Shown: positions 25,672 to 34,717, counted from the first letter of the stretch. The stretch is DNA of 64,000 nt from Chitinophaga pinensis (GCF_007896845.1 NZ_VOHS01000007.1:62001-126000); one strand, 5' to 3'. A program made the numbers and translations. Notes: a model not told the origin generated them from the letters alone.

Positions 25672-27363
25672 TTGAAACGACTACTCCCTTTAATCCTCGC
25701 ACTATCCTCCTGTACACTTTCCCAACAGGACAAAGGCAAACTTCTTTCTGAAAAATATTGCGGCAGTTGTCACCTGCCGGTAGCTCCTGCAATGCTGGAC
25801 AAGGCCACATGGACACAACATGTGTTACCCGCCATGGCGCCCAAACTGGGTATCGGTGTCTGGCAGGGTAATGGATATTATGTAAAACCCGGAAAAGGCG
25901 TTAATATCAGTATTGAGGACTGGAATGCTATCGTAGCCTATTATGAAGCATTGGCTCCCCGAAGGCTGGAAGCAGCCAAAGCACCACAACCATTGGCGGA
26001 AGATCTGAAACTGTTTGATATACAGGAAGCCGGAGCGGAAGGATCGCCGAGTGAGGTGGTGCTGACGGAGACAGGACCTGATAAAATAACGCTGGTAAAG
26101 CAGATAAAGGCCGAAACGGAGCTGGGGCTGGTAGATAGTAAGCGGCTGGTGGATGGTGTCCCAAATGTGGTTAAAAGTGGTATTACGAGGGAAGCTGCAC
26201 AAGCGATAAAAGCCCGTTTAGAAGCAATAGGCGCCAAAGTGGAGATCAGGAATCTGAAGGGAATCGTAATGGCGACTACCACGATGGTGAATATCAATCC
26301 TTTTACCGGGGAGCTATATTCTTCTTCCGAGCACACTGGCAGCCTGTTCAGATGGGACTCATTGTTACATAGTCAGACCGCCATAAAACTACAATCAGCA
26401 GCAGTAGACCTCAACTGGCAGTCCGCAGATACCGGACTGTTGACCTGTATCGGGAATCTGCGGGCGGTGGATGTGGCACAAGGCATGTTGTGGGAGATAC
26501 ATCCTTCCAGACCAGAGGCGGAGCAGGTAAAGACGATTGGTATGGGGCTGCCTCGTCCGGTACAGAGTATTGGAGCTGACTTTAACAAAGATGGCCGTAT
26601 GGACTATCTGGTATGCGGATTCGGACATGATTACGGTGGATTGTATGTGCTGCAGCAAACGGCAGAAGACGATTATAAAAAGCTGCCGGTATGGGAAGTT
26701 CCCGGAGCTATTCATTCTGTGGTAGCTGATTTCGATAAAGATGGCTGGCCGGATATTATGACCTTATTTGCTTATGCAGATGAGGGCATCTGGTTGTTCC
26801 TGAATGATCATAAGGGAGGTTTTAAACAGCAGCAATTGTTACGCTTCCCACCGGTAAACGGTTCTACCAGTTTTCAGGTAGTGGATATGAACAAGGATGG
26901 TTTGCCGGACATTTTGTATACCTCCGGTGATAACGGTGATTATTCCATGGAGCTGAAGCCATTCCATGGTGTGTATCTATACCTGAATAAAGGCGACTTC
27001 CATTTCGAAAAAGAATGGTTTTACCCGGTAAACGGATGTACAAAGGCAGTGGCTGCTGATTTTGACGGAGATGGCGATCTTGATATTGCAAGTATTGCAT
27101 TCTTTGCCGATCTGAAGCATCATCCCGGAGAGAAATTTATACTTTTCAAACAGGAAAAGCCGCTGGAATTCACGCCACATACGATGCCGGAACTAAAAAA
27201 ATCAGGGCGCTGGATTTGTATGGATGTGGGTGATTTTGACAAGGATGGAGACCCGGATATTGTGCTGGGAAACTACTCAAAAGGCTTCATTATTCAGGAC
27301 GGTTTCAGGCCTGACTGGAATGTTAACACACCCCTTGTGTTGCTCCGAAATAATTCAAAATGA
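25672..27363 (+). CDS. Cytochrome c / L7/L12-like / FG-GAP repeat lipoprotein
   Basis: 563 residues from a TTG start chosen because it gives MKRLLPLILALSSC, a clean lipoprotein signal with Cys14. Haem motif CGSCH at 30-34 with a possible Met ligand in LPAMAPKLG. Residues about 127-193 (VVLTETGPDKITLVKQIK ... EAIGAKVEIR) read like the C-terminal domain of ribosomal protein L7/L12. After that comes a seven-bladed-propeller region with five Ca-binding FG-GAP/VCBS blades (DFNKDGRMDY, DFDKDGWPDI, DMNKDGLPDI, DFDGDGDLDI, DFDKDGDPDI). Cytochrome/FG-GAP lipoproteins are known in Bacteroidota and probably take part in periplasmic electron transfer or surface binding, but the L7/L12-like insertion is unusual. 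The gene follows SusC/SusD pair 1. Confidence 0.85.
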   Translation: MKRLLPLILALSSCTLSQQDKGKLLSEKYCGSCHLPVAPAMLDKATWTQHVLPAMAPKLGIGVWQGNGYYVKPGKGVNISIEDWNAIVAYYEALAPRRLEAAKAPQPLAEDLKLFDIQEAGAEGSPSEVVLTETGPDKITLVKQIKAETELGLVDSKRLVDGVPNVVKSGITREAAQAIKARLEAIGAKVEIRNLKGIVMATTTMVNINPFTGELYSSSEHTGSLFRWDSLLHSQTAIKLQSAAVDLNWQSADTGLLTCIGNLRAVDVAQGMLWEIHPSRPEAEQVKTIGMGLPRPVQSIGADFNKDGRMDYLVCGFGHDYGGLYVLQQTAEDDYKKLPVWEVPGAIHSVVADFDKDGWPDIMTLFAYADEGIWLFLNDHKGGFKQQQLLRFPPVNGSTSFQVVDMNKDGLPDILYTSGDNGDYSMELKPFHGVYLYLNKGDFHFEKEWFYPVNGCTKAVAADFDGDGDLDIASIAFFADLKHHPGEKFILFKQEKPLEFTPHTMPELKKSGRWICMDVGDFDKDGDPDIVLGNYSKGFIIQDGFRPDWNVNTPLVLLRNNSK

Positions 27364-27634
27364 GTTTGTTATGCTTCCTCAGTTTAAAAATAGTACCCTA
27401 CAGGATAGTTTTTTGCTCATTCGATTGCAGTTGTAACAAATAATTTATTATATTGCATATGCAATGTCAGGCAAAAATCTAAATCTATGCTGCTTAAACG
27501 GTACGTTTAGCCCACGTGTAGTATTTCATTTTCCCTGTAATCAGTAATGCATTTTATGAAACAATAGTTTCCGCAGAATTATTGTTGATAAAGATACTCC
27601 TGATTGAACTGATCAGGTTTTAGAATGGCGGAAG

Positions 27635-27665
27635 GAGAGGCACAAGGTGCCTCTCTTTTATTTAC
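27635..27665 (+). terminator. Rho-independent terminator upstream of eboA
   Basis: GAGAGGCA (27635-27642) pairs with TGCCTCTC (27648-27655), followed by TTTTATTT. It ends transcription arriving from the FG-GAP gene, 270 bp away, or from a small RNA in between. Confidence 0.85.
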
Positions 27666-27711
27666 TACACCATCCATCACAGTTTTTCACTTTTTTTAAT
27701 ACTTAATCTGC

Positions 27712-27719
27712 TAACTTTA
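27712..27719 (+). promoter_or_regulatory. Putative -7 box for the ebo operon
   Basis: TAACTTTA matches TAnnTTTG in all but the last base and lies 24 bp before the eboA ATG. No TTG is found at the expected -33 spacing, so the call is tentative. Confidence 0.35.
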
Positions 27720-27743
27720 GCACTAGATAAATTAGCCCGGGTG

Positions 27744-28631
27744 ATGGAACAAGCGTATTACCACGACAGGAATAAAACCGAAGCGTTATTATTTGATATC
27801 ATTAAGCACAACAGTACGGAGCAGGCACTCGGCTGGCTACAACAGCAGCAGGAAAAACTGGGGGTACCTGTAAGCGTACAGCGTTTCAATCTTACTTTTA
27901 CAGCTATCCCGCGTTTTGCCGGGAAGCAGCTGGTGCAGACGGAGCAGGCATTTATTGCATTGTCAGACGGCACGCCATTTTTCATACAGGGCTCTACGTT
28001 AGATAAAGTAGTGCGGTTGTGGTGGTTATTGCAATTGCCGGCTGATGACAAAGATGCTTATGTAAAAGTGATCGAAGGACTGTTTGATGCCGCCGATATG
28101 AATGAGCAGGCGGCACTCTATAGCGCCTTACCATTGCTGGCATGGCCGGATGCATGGGTATTCCGCACAACAGAAGGAATCCGTTCCAATATTGGTCCGG
28201 TACAGGAAGCTGTCATGTTACACAATGTTTATCCTTCCCGTCATCTGAACGAGCCGGCATGGAATCAGCTGGTAATGAAGGCGTTTTTTACTGACAAACC
28301 TATCCATCTTATTACCGGACTGGACGAGAGAGCAAATCAGTCACTGGCAGCCATTTTAACAGACTATGCCCACGAAAGATGGGCTGCCGGAAGGAAAGTA
28401 CATCCTTTGTTATGGCGCCTGGTAGGGCCGTTTATAACTGCAGACAATTTCGCAGACATCCAACGTGTCTGGAATTCAGCTGTGAATGTAGAGAAAGAAG
28501 CCGCTGCTTTAGCTTGTGCTTCAAGTACATATGCACCAGCACTTGCATTGCTGGAGCAATCAGCGACACTAAAAGAAGAAATTGCCGGTAATCGCCTTAC
28601 ATGGGATAGCGTTGCCGCACGAATAGCATAA
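27744..28631 (+). CDS. eboA: EboA-like protein
   Basis: About 295 residues from ATG 27744 (MEQAYYHDRNK); a GTG directly in front is also in frame. It is an all-helical protein with no signal peptide and motifs such as LLWWLLQ-type hydrophobic helices, LPLLAWPDAWVFRTTEGIRSN and the segment PYN-like MLHNVYPSRHLNEPAWNQLVMKAFF, which I associate with the EboA family. The function of EboA is unknown. The assignment is strengthened by the five genes that follow in the standard ebo order. The ebo operon is found in cyanobacteria, some Bacteroidota and Proteobacteria, and in plastid genomes of some eustigmatophyte algae. In the cyanobacterium Nostoc it is needed for export of the scytonemin precursor to the periplasm. 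Confidence 0.8.
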   Translation: MEQAYYHDRNKTEALLFDIIKHNSTEQALGWLQQQQEKLGVPVSVQRFNLTFTAIPRFAGKQLVQTEQAFIALSDGTPFFIQGSTLDKVVRLWWLLQLPADDKDAYVKVIEGLFDAADMNEQAALYSALPLLAWPDAWVFRTTEGIRSNIGPVQEAVMLHNVYPSRHLNEPAWNQLVMKAFFTDKPIHLITGLDERANQSLAAILTDYAHERWAAGRKVHPLLWRLVGPFITADNFADIQRVWNSAVNVEKEAAALACASSTYAPALALLEQSATLKEEIAGNRLTWDSVAARIA

Positions 28632-28800
28632 ACGTGTATCACACCTTCAGTGTATATAATCTTAACTTGCGAAACGGAAATCTCAGCCCGCAGTAGCAGG
28701 TTGTTCATTTACAGGTCTCAAATAAATAGTAAAAGACATGTGTTGCAGTCATGAGTTAACAGGTAAAGAATTTCAACCTATTACAACATCTTCCTCCTAT

Positions 28801-29724
28801 ATGGAACGCATTAAAGGAATGCGTTTTTTTGATCCACACATACACATGACCTCCCGCACAACAGATGATTATCAGGCATTGGCGGATGCAGGTGTAGTAG
28901 CCATCATTGAACCGGCATTCTGGCTGGGACAACCACGTACGGGAGTAGATACATTCAGAGATTATTTTAACAGCCTGATCGGCTGGGAGCGTTTCCGCTC
29001 TTCACAATTTGGTATAAAGCATTATTGCACAATCGGTCTGAATTCAAAAGAAGCCAATAACGAAAGACTGGCCGAGGCTGTAATGGAAATATTACCATCC
29101 TTTATTTACAAGGAAGGCGTAGTAGGTGTTGGTGAGATCGGCTTTGACGATCAGACCGCTGCAGAAGAAAAATACTATCGCGCACAACTGGAACTGGCGA
29201 AAGAAGCAGGGCTACCTGTTCAGATACATACCCCGCACCGGGACAAGAAAAAAGGGACACAGCGTAGTATGGATATTGCGCTGGAACACGGACTGGATCC
29301 GCATATGATCATCGTTGACCACAACAACGAAGAGACTGTAAAAGAAGTACTTGACCGTGGTTTCTGGGCTGCTTTCACTATTTATCCATTTACTAAAATG
29401 GGTAATGAACGTATGGTGGAAATCGTAAAACAGTATGGTAGTGAACGCATAATGGTCAATTCTGCTGCCGATTGGGGGATCAGCGACCCATTGGCTGTAC
29501 CTAAAACCGCGGCCCTCATGCACGAAAGTGGTATTGACTTGAATGATATTCATTTGGTAACTTTCGGCAATGCTGTAGCTGCTTTTGCTCAAAGTGGTCA
29601 GATGGACATGGCTGATTTTGATACCGTAAAAAATGTAGATCAAAGTCTGAAGTTTAATGGAAGTACTGTGCTGCGAGGTGGTCAGCAGCCTAGAATAGAT
29701 AAACAGTCTAATATTATCAGATAA
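28801..29724 (+). CDS. eboB: EboB, TatD-like metal-dependent hydrolase
   Basis: About 307 residues from ATG 28801 (MERIKGMRFFDPHIHMTSRT). An ATG at 28738 would add 21 residues without family features; ATG 28819 is also possible. The TIM-barrel amidohydrolase motifs are FFDPHIH (His13, His15), VVGVGEIGFDD, VQIHTPHRDKKKGT and IIVDHNNEETV. TatD-type enzymes are usually nucleases or hydrolases, but the EboB substrate is not known. The first codons of the gene contain a terminator-like sequence (28805-28830). Second gene of the ebo cluster, 169 bp after eboA. Confidence 0.85.
   Translation: MERIKGMRFFDPHIHMTSRTTDDYQALADAGVVAIIEPAFWLGQPRTGVDTFRDYFNSLIGWERFRSSQFGIKHYCTIGLNSKEANNERLAEAVMEILPSFIYKEGVVGVGEIGFDDQTAAEEKYYRAQLELAKEAGLPVQIHTPHRDKKKGTQRSMDIALEHGLDPHMIIVDHNNEETVKEVLDRGFWAAFTIYPFTKMGNERMVEIVKQYGSERIMVNSAADWGISDPLAVPKTAALMHESGIDLNDIHLVTFGNAVAAFAQSGQMDMADFDTVKNVDQSLKFNGSTVLRGGQQPRIDKQSNIIR
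28805..28830 (+). terminator. Terminator-like hairpin inside the start of eboB
   Basis: AACGCATT (28805-28812) pairs with AATGCGTT (28818-28825) around AAAGG, followed by five more T. It overlaps codons 2-10 of the chosen eboB frame. It may be a chance of the codons for MRFF, or an attenuator between eboA and eboB. Confidence 0.35.
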
Positions 29725-29835
29725 ACAGTTACAAGTCGGTAATGCCAATGCCCGGTACATGTAGATTGCAGCTGCTTGCTGCATTGCTGCACGATCGGTC
29801 ATTTGTATTGTCTGCTTGTTGAAAACCCGAGCCCG

Positions 29836-30738
29836 GTGAATTATATTATAGGCAAGTTATTAGGATATTTACGTTTAATGCGACCCGCCAACATAGTAAC
29901 TGCAGTAGCAGATATATTGGCTGGCGTAGCTATTTCCGGCTTTCTGGGTTCTGAAGTATCCAGTTATCTGGATCATTTGTTGCCAGTCGTATGTATGTGC
30001 CTGGCAACAATCGGATTGTACGGTGGAGGAGTGGTATTTAACGATGTGATGGATGCTGAACTGGATAAGGTGGAACGCCCCGAGCGTCCTATCCCAAGTG
30101 GTGTGATTTCGCTGACGCAGGCCATCGTATTGGGTAGTTACCTGTTGCTGGTAGGTATATTGGCCGCTTTTACAGTCGGTCGTATCACCGGTTACCTGGC
30201 ACTGGGTATTGCGTTGTCTGCACTGGTATATGACAAGTGGGGTAAACACCGCGCATGGGGCCCGATCAATATGGGACTTTGCCGCGGATTAAACCTGCTG
30301 ATGGGAATCAGTATGGTTGTGTCTGCCTTAAATAAGTATTGGTGGATTGGACTGATACCTGTATTATACATCGCTGCTGTGACCGCTATTAGTCGTGGGG
30401 AAGTGCATGGTGGAAATACCCGTACTCTGCGCATCACAGCTTTCTGTTATGCACTCGTATACGGTACCATGCTGGCGTTGGCAGCAATGAACGGACATAT
30501 TGTGATTGCGATACCATTTATCCTGTTATTCGCTATCATGATCAATCTGCCACTATTCAATGCCATTAAAGACCCATCTGGTCCCAATATAGGAAAGGCT
30601 GTAAAAGGAGGTATCATAGCGCTGGTCGCCATGAACGCCGCCTGGGTAGCCGCATTCTCCACGCTGCCTCACGCATTGCTCGTACTGATCCTTCTGCCAT
30701 TGTCATTACTGATGGCGAGAGCGTTTGCAGTGACCTGA
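29836..30738 (+). CDS. eboC: EboC, UbiA-like prenyltransferase
   Basis: About 300 residues from GTG 29836 (encoding MNYIIGKLLGYLRLMRPANIV); TTG codons further upstream are in frame but give an unlikely N-terminus. It is a polytopic membrane protein with eight to nine hydrophobic segments. The first Asp-rich motif NDVMDAELD lies at about 69-77, followed by RPERPIPSG, and a second YDKWGKHRAWG region near 150, as in UbiA-type aromatic or polyprenyl transferases. It would attach a prenyl chain to an unknown acceptor in the cytoplasmic membrane. Third gene of the ebo cluster, 111 bp after eboB. Confidence 0.87.
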   Translation: MNYIIGKLLGYLRLMRPANIVTAVADILAGVAISGFLGSEVSSYLDHLLPVVCMCLATIGLYGGGVVFNDVMDAELDKVERPERPIPSGVISLTQAIVLGSYLLLVGILAAFTVGRITGYLALGIALSALVYDKWGKHRAWGPINMGLCRGLNLLMGISMVVSALNKYWWIGLIPVLYIAAVTAISRGEVHGGNTRTLRITAFCYALVYGTMLALAAMNGHIVIAIPFILLFAIMINLPLFNAIKDPSGPNIGKAVKGGIIALVAMNAAWVAAFSTLPHALLVLILLPLSLLMARAFAVT

Positions 30739-30744
30739 TCTCAA

Positions 30745-30770
30745 TCCGCTCGTCATTCGTAATTCGTCAA
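30745..30770 (-). repeat. Heptad repeat after eboC
   Basis: On the minus strand TTGACGA, ATTACGA, ATGACGA, GCGGATT in 7-bp register. It occupies most of the 100-bp gap between eboC and eboD. Confidence 0.6.
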
Positions 30771-30838
30771 TAGCAATTAAATTTTGTACATTAACGGCCG
30801 CTAGGACGATTATTAAACGAAACACCAGAGCGATATCC

Positions 30839-32002
30839 ATGGAGTTTATTCAACAGACTTTTAGTGTAGATTATTCTTTTAAGGTTTTCTTTACCCGGTA
30901 CCTTTTTAATCCAGCCAACGCGGAGTTCAGGAATTACCTGATTTCGCAGACTACGCCCGGACTAACCAAGAAACTGCTTTTCATTGTCGATGACGGCGTA
31001 GCAAAAGCCCATCCGGCGCTTGCAACAGAAATAACAACTTATTTACAACAGATAGAAGGTTTTAAGCTTGCAGGAGAGATTGAAATTGTGCCAGGAGGAG
31101 AATCCTGTAAAAATGACCAGGAGCTTTTTTACCGTCTGGTAGACCTGGTAGACACACAGGCCATAGATCGTCACTCTTTTGTAGTGGCTATCGGTGGTGG
31201 CGCTGTACTTGACATGGTAGGTATGGTAGCGGCAGTCTCTCACAGAGGCGTGCGCCATATCCGTATACCAACAACTGTACTGTCACAGAACGATTCAGGT
31301 GTAGGTGTGAAAAATGGTATCAACTACAAAGGAAAGAAAAACTTCCTCGGTACGTTTGCACCACCCGCAGCTGTATTCAACGACGCACATTTTCTGACTA
31401 CACTGCCGGCAAGAGACTGGCTGTCCGGTATATCTGAAGCTGTAAAAGTAGCGTTGATAAAAGACGCTTCTTTCTTCGAATGGCTGGAAGAAAATGCGGC
31501 TGCTCTGGTTAATAATGACCTGACAGTCATGCAGGAACTGGTATATAGATGTGCAGCCCTGCATATGGCACATATCGGCGGCAGCGGCGATCCTTTTGAA
31601 AGCGGTTCTTCCCGTCCGCTGGACTTCGGTCACTGGAGCGCACATAAACTGGAACAACTGACTGACTTTGCTTTACGTCATGGTGAAGCAGTATCAATCG
31701 GTATTGCAGTAGATAGCGTTTACTCCTCTCTGTTAGGCTGGATCAGTACAGCAGCAGCAGAAAGGATTGTGAATCTGCTGATAAAACTACAGTTACCGGT
31801 TTATCACGAACTGCTGGAAATGAAAGATGGCAAACCATCACCTGTTGTCAAAGGATTACAGGAATTCCGGGAGCATCTGGGCGGCCGGCTGACGATCTGC
31901 CTGTTAAAGGCAATCGGTGTAGGCGCAGAAGTACACGTGATAGATGAAATGTTACTGAACGAAGCTGTACAGCATTTAAAAGTAAATCATGCAAGTATCT
32001 GA
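30839..32002 (+). CDS. eboD: EboD, 3-dehydroquinate synthase-like sugar phosphate cyclase
   Basis: 387 residues of the dehydroquinate synthase superfamily. Visible are the NAD-binding GGGAVLD at 119-125, PTTVLSQNDSGVGVKNG at 144-160, then NYKGKKNFLGTF, GISEAVKVALIKD, and the metal-binding histidines in RPLDFGHWSAHKLE and LRHGEAVSIGI. In the superfamily the enzyme cyclises a sugar phosphate (DAHP in the shikimate pathway, sedoheptulose 7-phosphate in others). EboD is a separate branch whose substrate is not established. It is unlikely to be the housekeeping aroB, since it sits in the ebo cluster. The 3' end overlaps eboE by 14 bp. Confidence 0.88.
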   Translation: MEFIQQTFSVDYSFKVFFTRYLFNPANAEFRNYLISQTTPGLTKKLLFIVDDGVAKAHPALATEITTYLQQIEGFKLAGEIEIVPGGESCKNDQELFYRLVDLVDTQAIDRHSFVVAIGGGAVLDMVGMVAAVSHRGVRHIRIPTTVLSQNDSGVGVKNGINYKGKKNFLGTFAPPAAVFNDAHFLTTLPARDWLSGISEAVKVALIKDASFFEWLEENAAALVNNDLTVMQELVYRCAALHMAHIGGSGDPFESGSSRPLDFGHWSAHKLEQLTDFALRHGEAVSIGIAVDSVYSSLLGWISTAAAERIVNLLIKLQLPVYHELLEMKDGKPSPVVKGLQEFREHLGGRLTICLLKAIGVGAEVHVIDEMLLNEAVQHLKVNHASI

Positions 32003-33212
32003 TCATTCTTATTTAACCTATTGTACGAATATTCATCCCGGAGAAAACTGGAGCGCACACTTTGCACAACTCAAACAGTATGTACCCGCGGTTAAGAAAG
32101 AAGTATCACCTGATAAACCTTTTGGTATCGGTCTGCGCCTGTCTAATACAGCCAGTCTGGAGCTTAGTAAAGAAGCCGCTTTGGAGGAATTCAAAGCGTG
32201 GCTGAAAGAACAGGATTGTTATGTGTTTACCATGAATGGCTTTCCGTACGGAGGTTTTCACCATACAGTTGTAAAAGATCATGTACATACGCCCGACTGG
32301 ACAAGCTCCGAGCGTGTGTTTTATACCAGCCGCTTATTCCGGCTGCTGGCATCCCTCTTACCTGAAGGAATCGAAGGTGGTATTTCCACAGCCCCGCTTT
32401 CCTATAAGTTGTGGCATGTACGCTGCGAGTCAGAAAAAGAAGCAATAATGGAAACTACTACATTGCATATACTGCAGATAGTAGAGCAGCTGGTACGTAT
32501 AAAACGTAGCGGCGGTCCTTCCATGCATCTTGATGTAGAGCCGGAACCGGATGGCATGATGGAAAATACGCAGGAGTTCCTTGACTGGTACCTGCATTAC
32601 CTGTTGCCTTTAGGCATTCCTTCTCTTGAAGATAAATTTGGTATGAGTGCTGAAGAAGCAGCTACTGCTATAAAAACACATGTGCAGCTGTGTTATGACG
32701 TATGTCACTTCGCACTGGTATATGAATCCGCAGAAGATGTGTTAAAGCAACTGCAGCAGCACGGACTGAAAGTCGGTAAGCTGCAGATCAGCGCTGCATT
32801 GAAAGCATTGTTGCCGGCAGAGGCAACGGCACGTGAGCAGGTGATCAATGCCTTCAGAGAGTTTAATGAACCGACTTATCTGCATCAGGTGATTGCCCGT
32901 AAAGCAGATGGTTTCCTGCATTATCCTGACCTGCCACAGGCGCTGGAAGACGCAGCTAATCCTGCGGTAAAGGAATGGCGTTCACATTTCCATGTACCGG
33001 TGTTCGTTGATAGTTACGGTGTATTGTCATCTACCCGGTCAGATATAGAGAATGTATTACAATTACAACGGAAACAACCATTTACACAACACCTGGAAGT
33101 TGAAACGTATACATGGGATGTATTACCGGCTGAACTGAAATTACCCATGGACAGGTCCGTATCAAGGGAACTGCTCTGGGTATTGCAGCAGTTGGAATTA
33201 CCAGCCCTGTAA
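31989..33212 (+). CDS. eboE: EboE, metabolite traffic protein (TIM-barrel)
   Basis: 407 residues, start overlapping eboD, so translation is probably coupled. Recognisable features are YCTNIHPGENW at the N-terminus, the MNGFPYGGFHH segment near 80, HLDVEPEPDGMMENTQEF near 180, and LCYDVCHFALVYE near 235, with ISAALKALLP further on. These are consistent with a xylose-isomerase-like barrel and with EboE, annotated as a metabolite-traffic protein. No signal peptide, so the protein is cytoplasmic. Activity is not known. Confidence 0.82.
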   Translation: MQVSDHSYLTYCTNIHPGENWSAHFAQLKQYVPAVKKEVSPDKPFGIGLRLSNTASLELSKEAALEEFKAWLKEQDCYVFTMNGFPYGGFHHTVVKDHVHTPDWTSSERVFYTSRLFRLLASLLPEGIEGGISTAPLSYKLWHVRCESEKEAIMETTTLHILQIVEQLVRIKRSGGPSMHLDVEPEPDGMMENTQEFLDWYLHYLLPLGIPSLEDKFGMSAEEAATAIKTHVQLCYDVCHFALVYESAEDVLKQLQQHGLKVGKLQISAALKALLPAEATAREQVINAFREFNEPTYLHQVIARKADGFLHYPDLPQALEDAANPAVKEWRSHFHVPVFVDSYGVLSSTRSDIENVLQLQRKQPFTQHLEVETYTWDVLPAELKLPMDRSVSRELLWVLQQLELPAL

Positions 33213-33245
33213 TATAGTTTTGAACCCATATCCTAATGGCGCCAC

Positions 33246-34616
33246 ATGAAAAAAACAGTAGTAATTGACGTAGTAGGTTTATCCTCCTCCCTCATAGGTG
33301 CACACACGCCCTTCCTGCAGGAATATGTGAAGAAACAGCATTTATCCACCATTAAGCCAATGGTACCGGCTGTTACTACAGCCGTACAAAGTACTTATGT
33401 AACCGGACAATGGCCGGCAGAACACGGTATTGTCGGCAATGGATGGTATGACAGGCAGGACAGTGAGGTGAAATTCTGGAAGCAATCCAACAAATTGGTG
33501 GAAGCTCCCAAAATCTGGGATAAAGCCAAACGTCTCGATCCTTCCTTTACCTGCTCAAAGATGTTCTGGTGGTATAACATGTATTCTACCGCCGATTATT
33601 CCGTCACTCCCCGTCCGCAATATTTGTCAGACGGCCGTAAGGCGCCCGACTGTTATGCACACCCTGCCTCCCTGCGCGATCATCTGCAGAAGGAGCTGGG
33701 TACTTTCCCCTTATTCCAGTTCTGGGGACCGGGTGCTAACATCCGCTCTACCCAATGGATCGCAGATGCTTCTATCGTAACAGATAACCTGTATGATCCG
33801 ACTCTGACACTGATCTATCTGCCTCACCTGGATTACTGTCTGCAGAAATTCGGTCAGGATTTCTCCCGTATCAGTAAAGAGCTGGGTGAAGTCGATACGG
33901 TGTGTAAGCAGCTGGTTGAGTTTTATGAGAAAAAAGGTAGTGAAGTCATCATCCTTTCGGAGTATGGTATCACGAATGTGAATAACCCTATCCACCTGAA
34001 CCGTCGTTTCCGTGAGGAAGGACTGATCGCGGTGAGAGAGGAAAGAGGACTGGAACTGCTGGATCCGGGTGCGTCCAAAGCATTTGTAGTGGCAGACCAC
34101 CAGATAGCACACGTATATATAAATGATCCATCTGTGTACAAGAAAGTACGCAGCATCGTCGAAAACACACCGGGTGTAGAACTGGTACTGGACAGGGAAG
34201 GCAAACGCCAGCATAAAATGCATCATAGCCGTAGTGGCGAATTTGTGCTGGTGGCCGACGCCAAAAGCTGGTTCACATACTACTACTGGCTGGACGACGC
34301 AAAAGCACCTGATTTCGCACGACTGGTAGATATCCACCGTAAACCCGGTTATGATCCTGTGGAAATGTTCATGAATCCCGCAGATCCGTTCATCAAACTG
34401 AAGGCTGGATTTAAGTTACTGAAGAAAAAACTGGGCTTCCGTTATCTCATGAATGTGATACCACTGGATGCCACCCTCATAAAAGGCTCTCATGGGCGTA
34501 TTTCTGAAGATAAGTCCTTCCACCCTGTACTGATATCCAATCAGGTAAGTGAGGGGCAGGAATTGGCTGCTACGGATGTTTATGGGGTGATATGGAAGTC
34601 ACTGACCAGAAATTAA
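33246..34616 (+). CDS. eboF: EboF, alkaline phosphatase / nucleotide pyrophosphatase family
   Basis: 456 residues of the phosphodiesterase/nucleotide pyrophosphatase fold. The expected active-site threonine lies in PMVPAVTTAVQSTYVTG (about 38-54). Metal ligands are likely in TLIYLPHLDYC, EVIILSEYGITNV and ATLIKGSHGR. No signal peptide is seen, so it should act in the cytoplasm. In the ebo cluster it would remove or transfer a phosphate or nucleotide from the product of the upstream enzymes. Last gene of the cluster, 33 bp after eboE, followed by a strong terminator. Confidence 0.85.
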   Translation: MKKTVVIDVVGLSSSLIGAHTPFLQEYVKKQHLSTIKPMVPAVTTAVQSTYVTGQWPAEHGIVGNGWYDRQDSEVKFWKQSNKLVEAPKIWDKAKRLDPSFTCSKMFWWYNMYSTADYSVTPRPQYLSDGRKAPDCYAHPASLRDHLQKELGTFPLFQFWGPGANIRSTQWIADASIVTDNLYDPTLTLIYLPHLDYCLQKFGQDFSRISKELGEVDTVCKQLVEFYEKKGSEVIILSEYGITNVNNPIHLNRRFREEGLIAVREERGLELLDPGASKAFVVADHQIAHVYINDPSVYKKVRSIVENTPGVELVLDREGKRQHKMHHSRSGEFVLVADAKSWFTYYYWLDDAKAPDFARLVDIHRKPGYDPVEMFMNPADPFIKLKAGFKLLKKKLGFRYLMNVIPLDATLIKGSHGRISEDKSFHPVLISNQVSEGQELAATDVYGVIWKSLTRN

Positions 34617-34642
34617 ACATTGATTTTTTCCATGTGAATAAG

Positions 34643-34682
34643 AAAAGAGTCGCTTCGGCCCAACGGAGCGACTCTTTTTATT
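34643..34682 (+). terminator. Rho-independent terminator of the ebo cluster
   Basis: AAAGAGTCGCT pairs with AGCGACTCTTT over a 12-nt loop, then TTATT. It closes the operon 27 bp after the eboF stop. Confidence 0.9.
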
Positions 34683-34717
34683 GCTGACTATCTGATCTGA
34701 AGGCAGATCTTTGCTAC

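Larger units (their letters stand above)
27364..27743. other. 380-bp spacer before the ebo cluster
   Basis: It contains a perfect 14-bp palindrome ATTGCATATGCAAT at 27452-27465, a CCTGAT/ATCAGG hairpin at 27599-27617, a strong terminator at 27635-27665 and a near-consensus -7 box TAACTTTA at 27712-27719 for eboA. No gene was found. Confidence 0.55.

Noticed and set aside
27452..27465. Perfect palindrome ATTGCATATGCAAT as an operator.
   Set aside because: It is more than 250 bp from the next gene with a terminator between, so there is no promoter to regulate that I can point to. It may still bind a protein.
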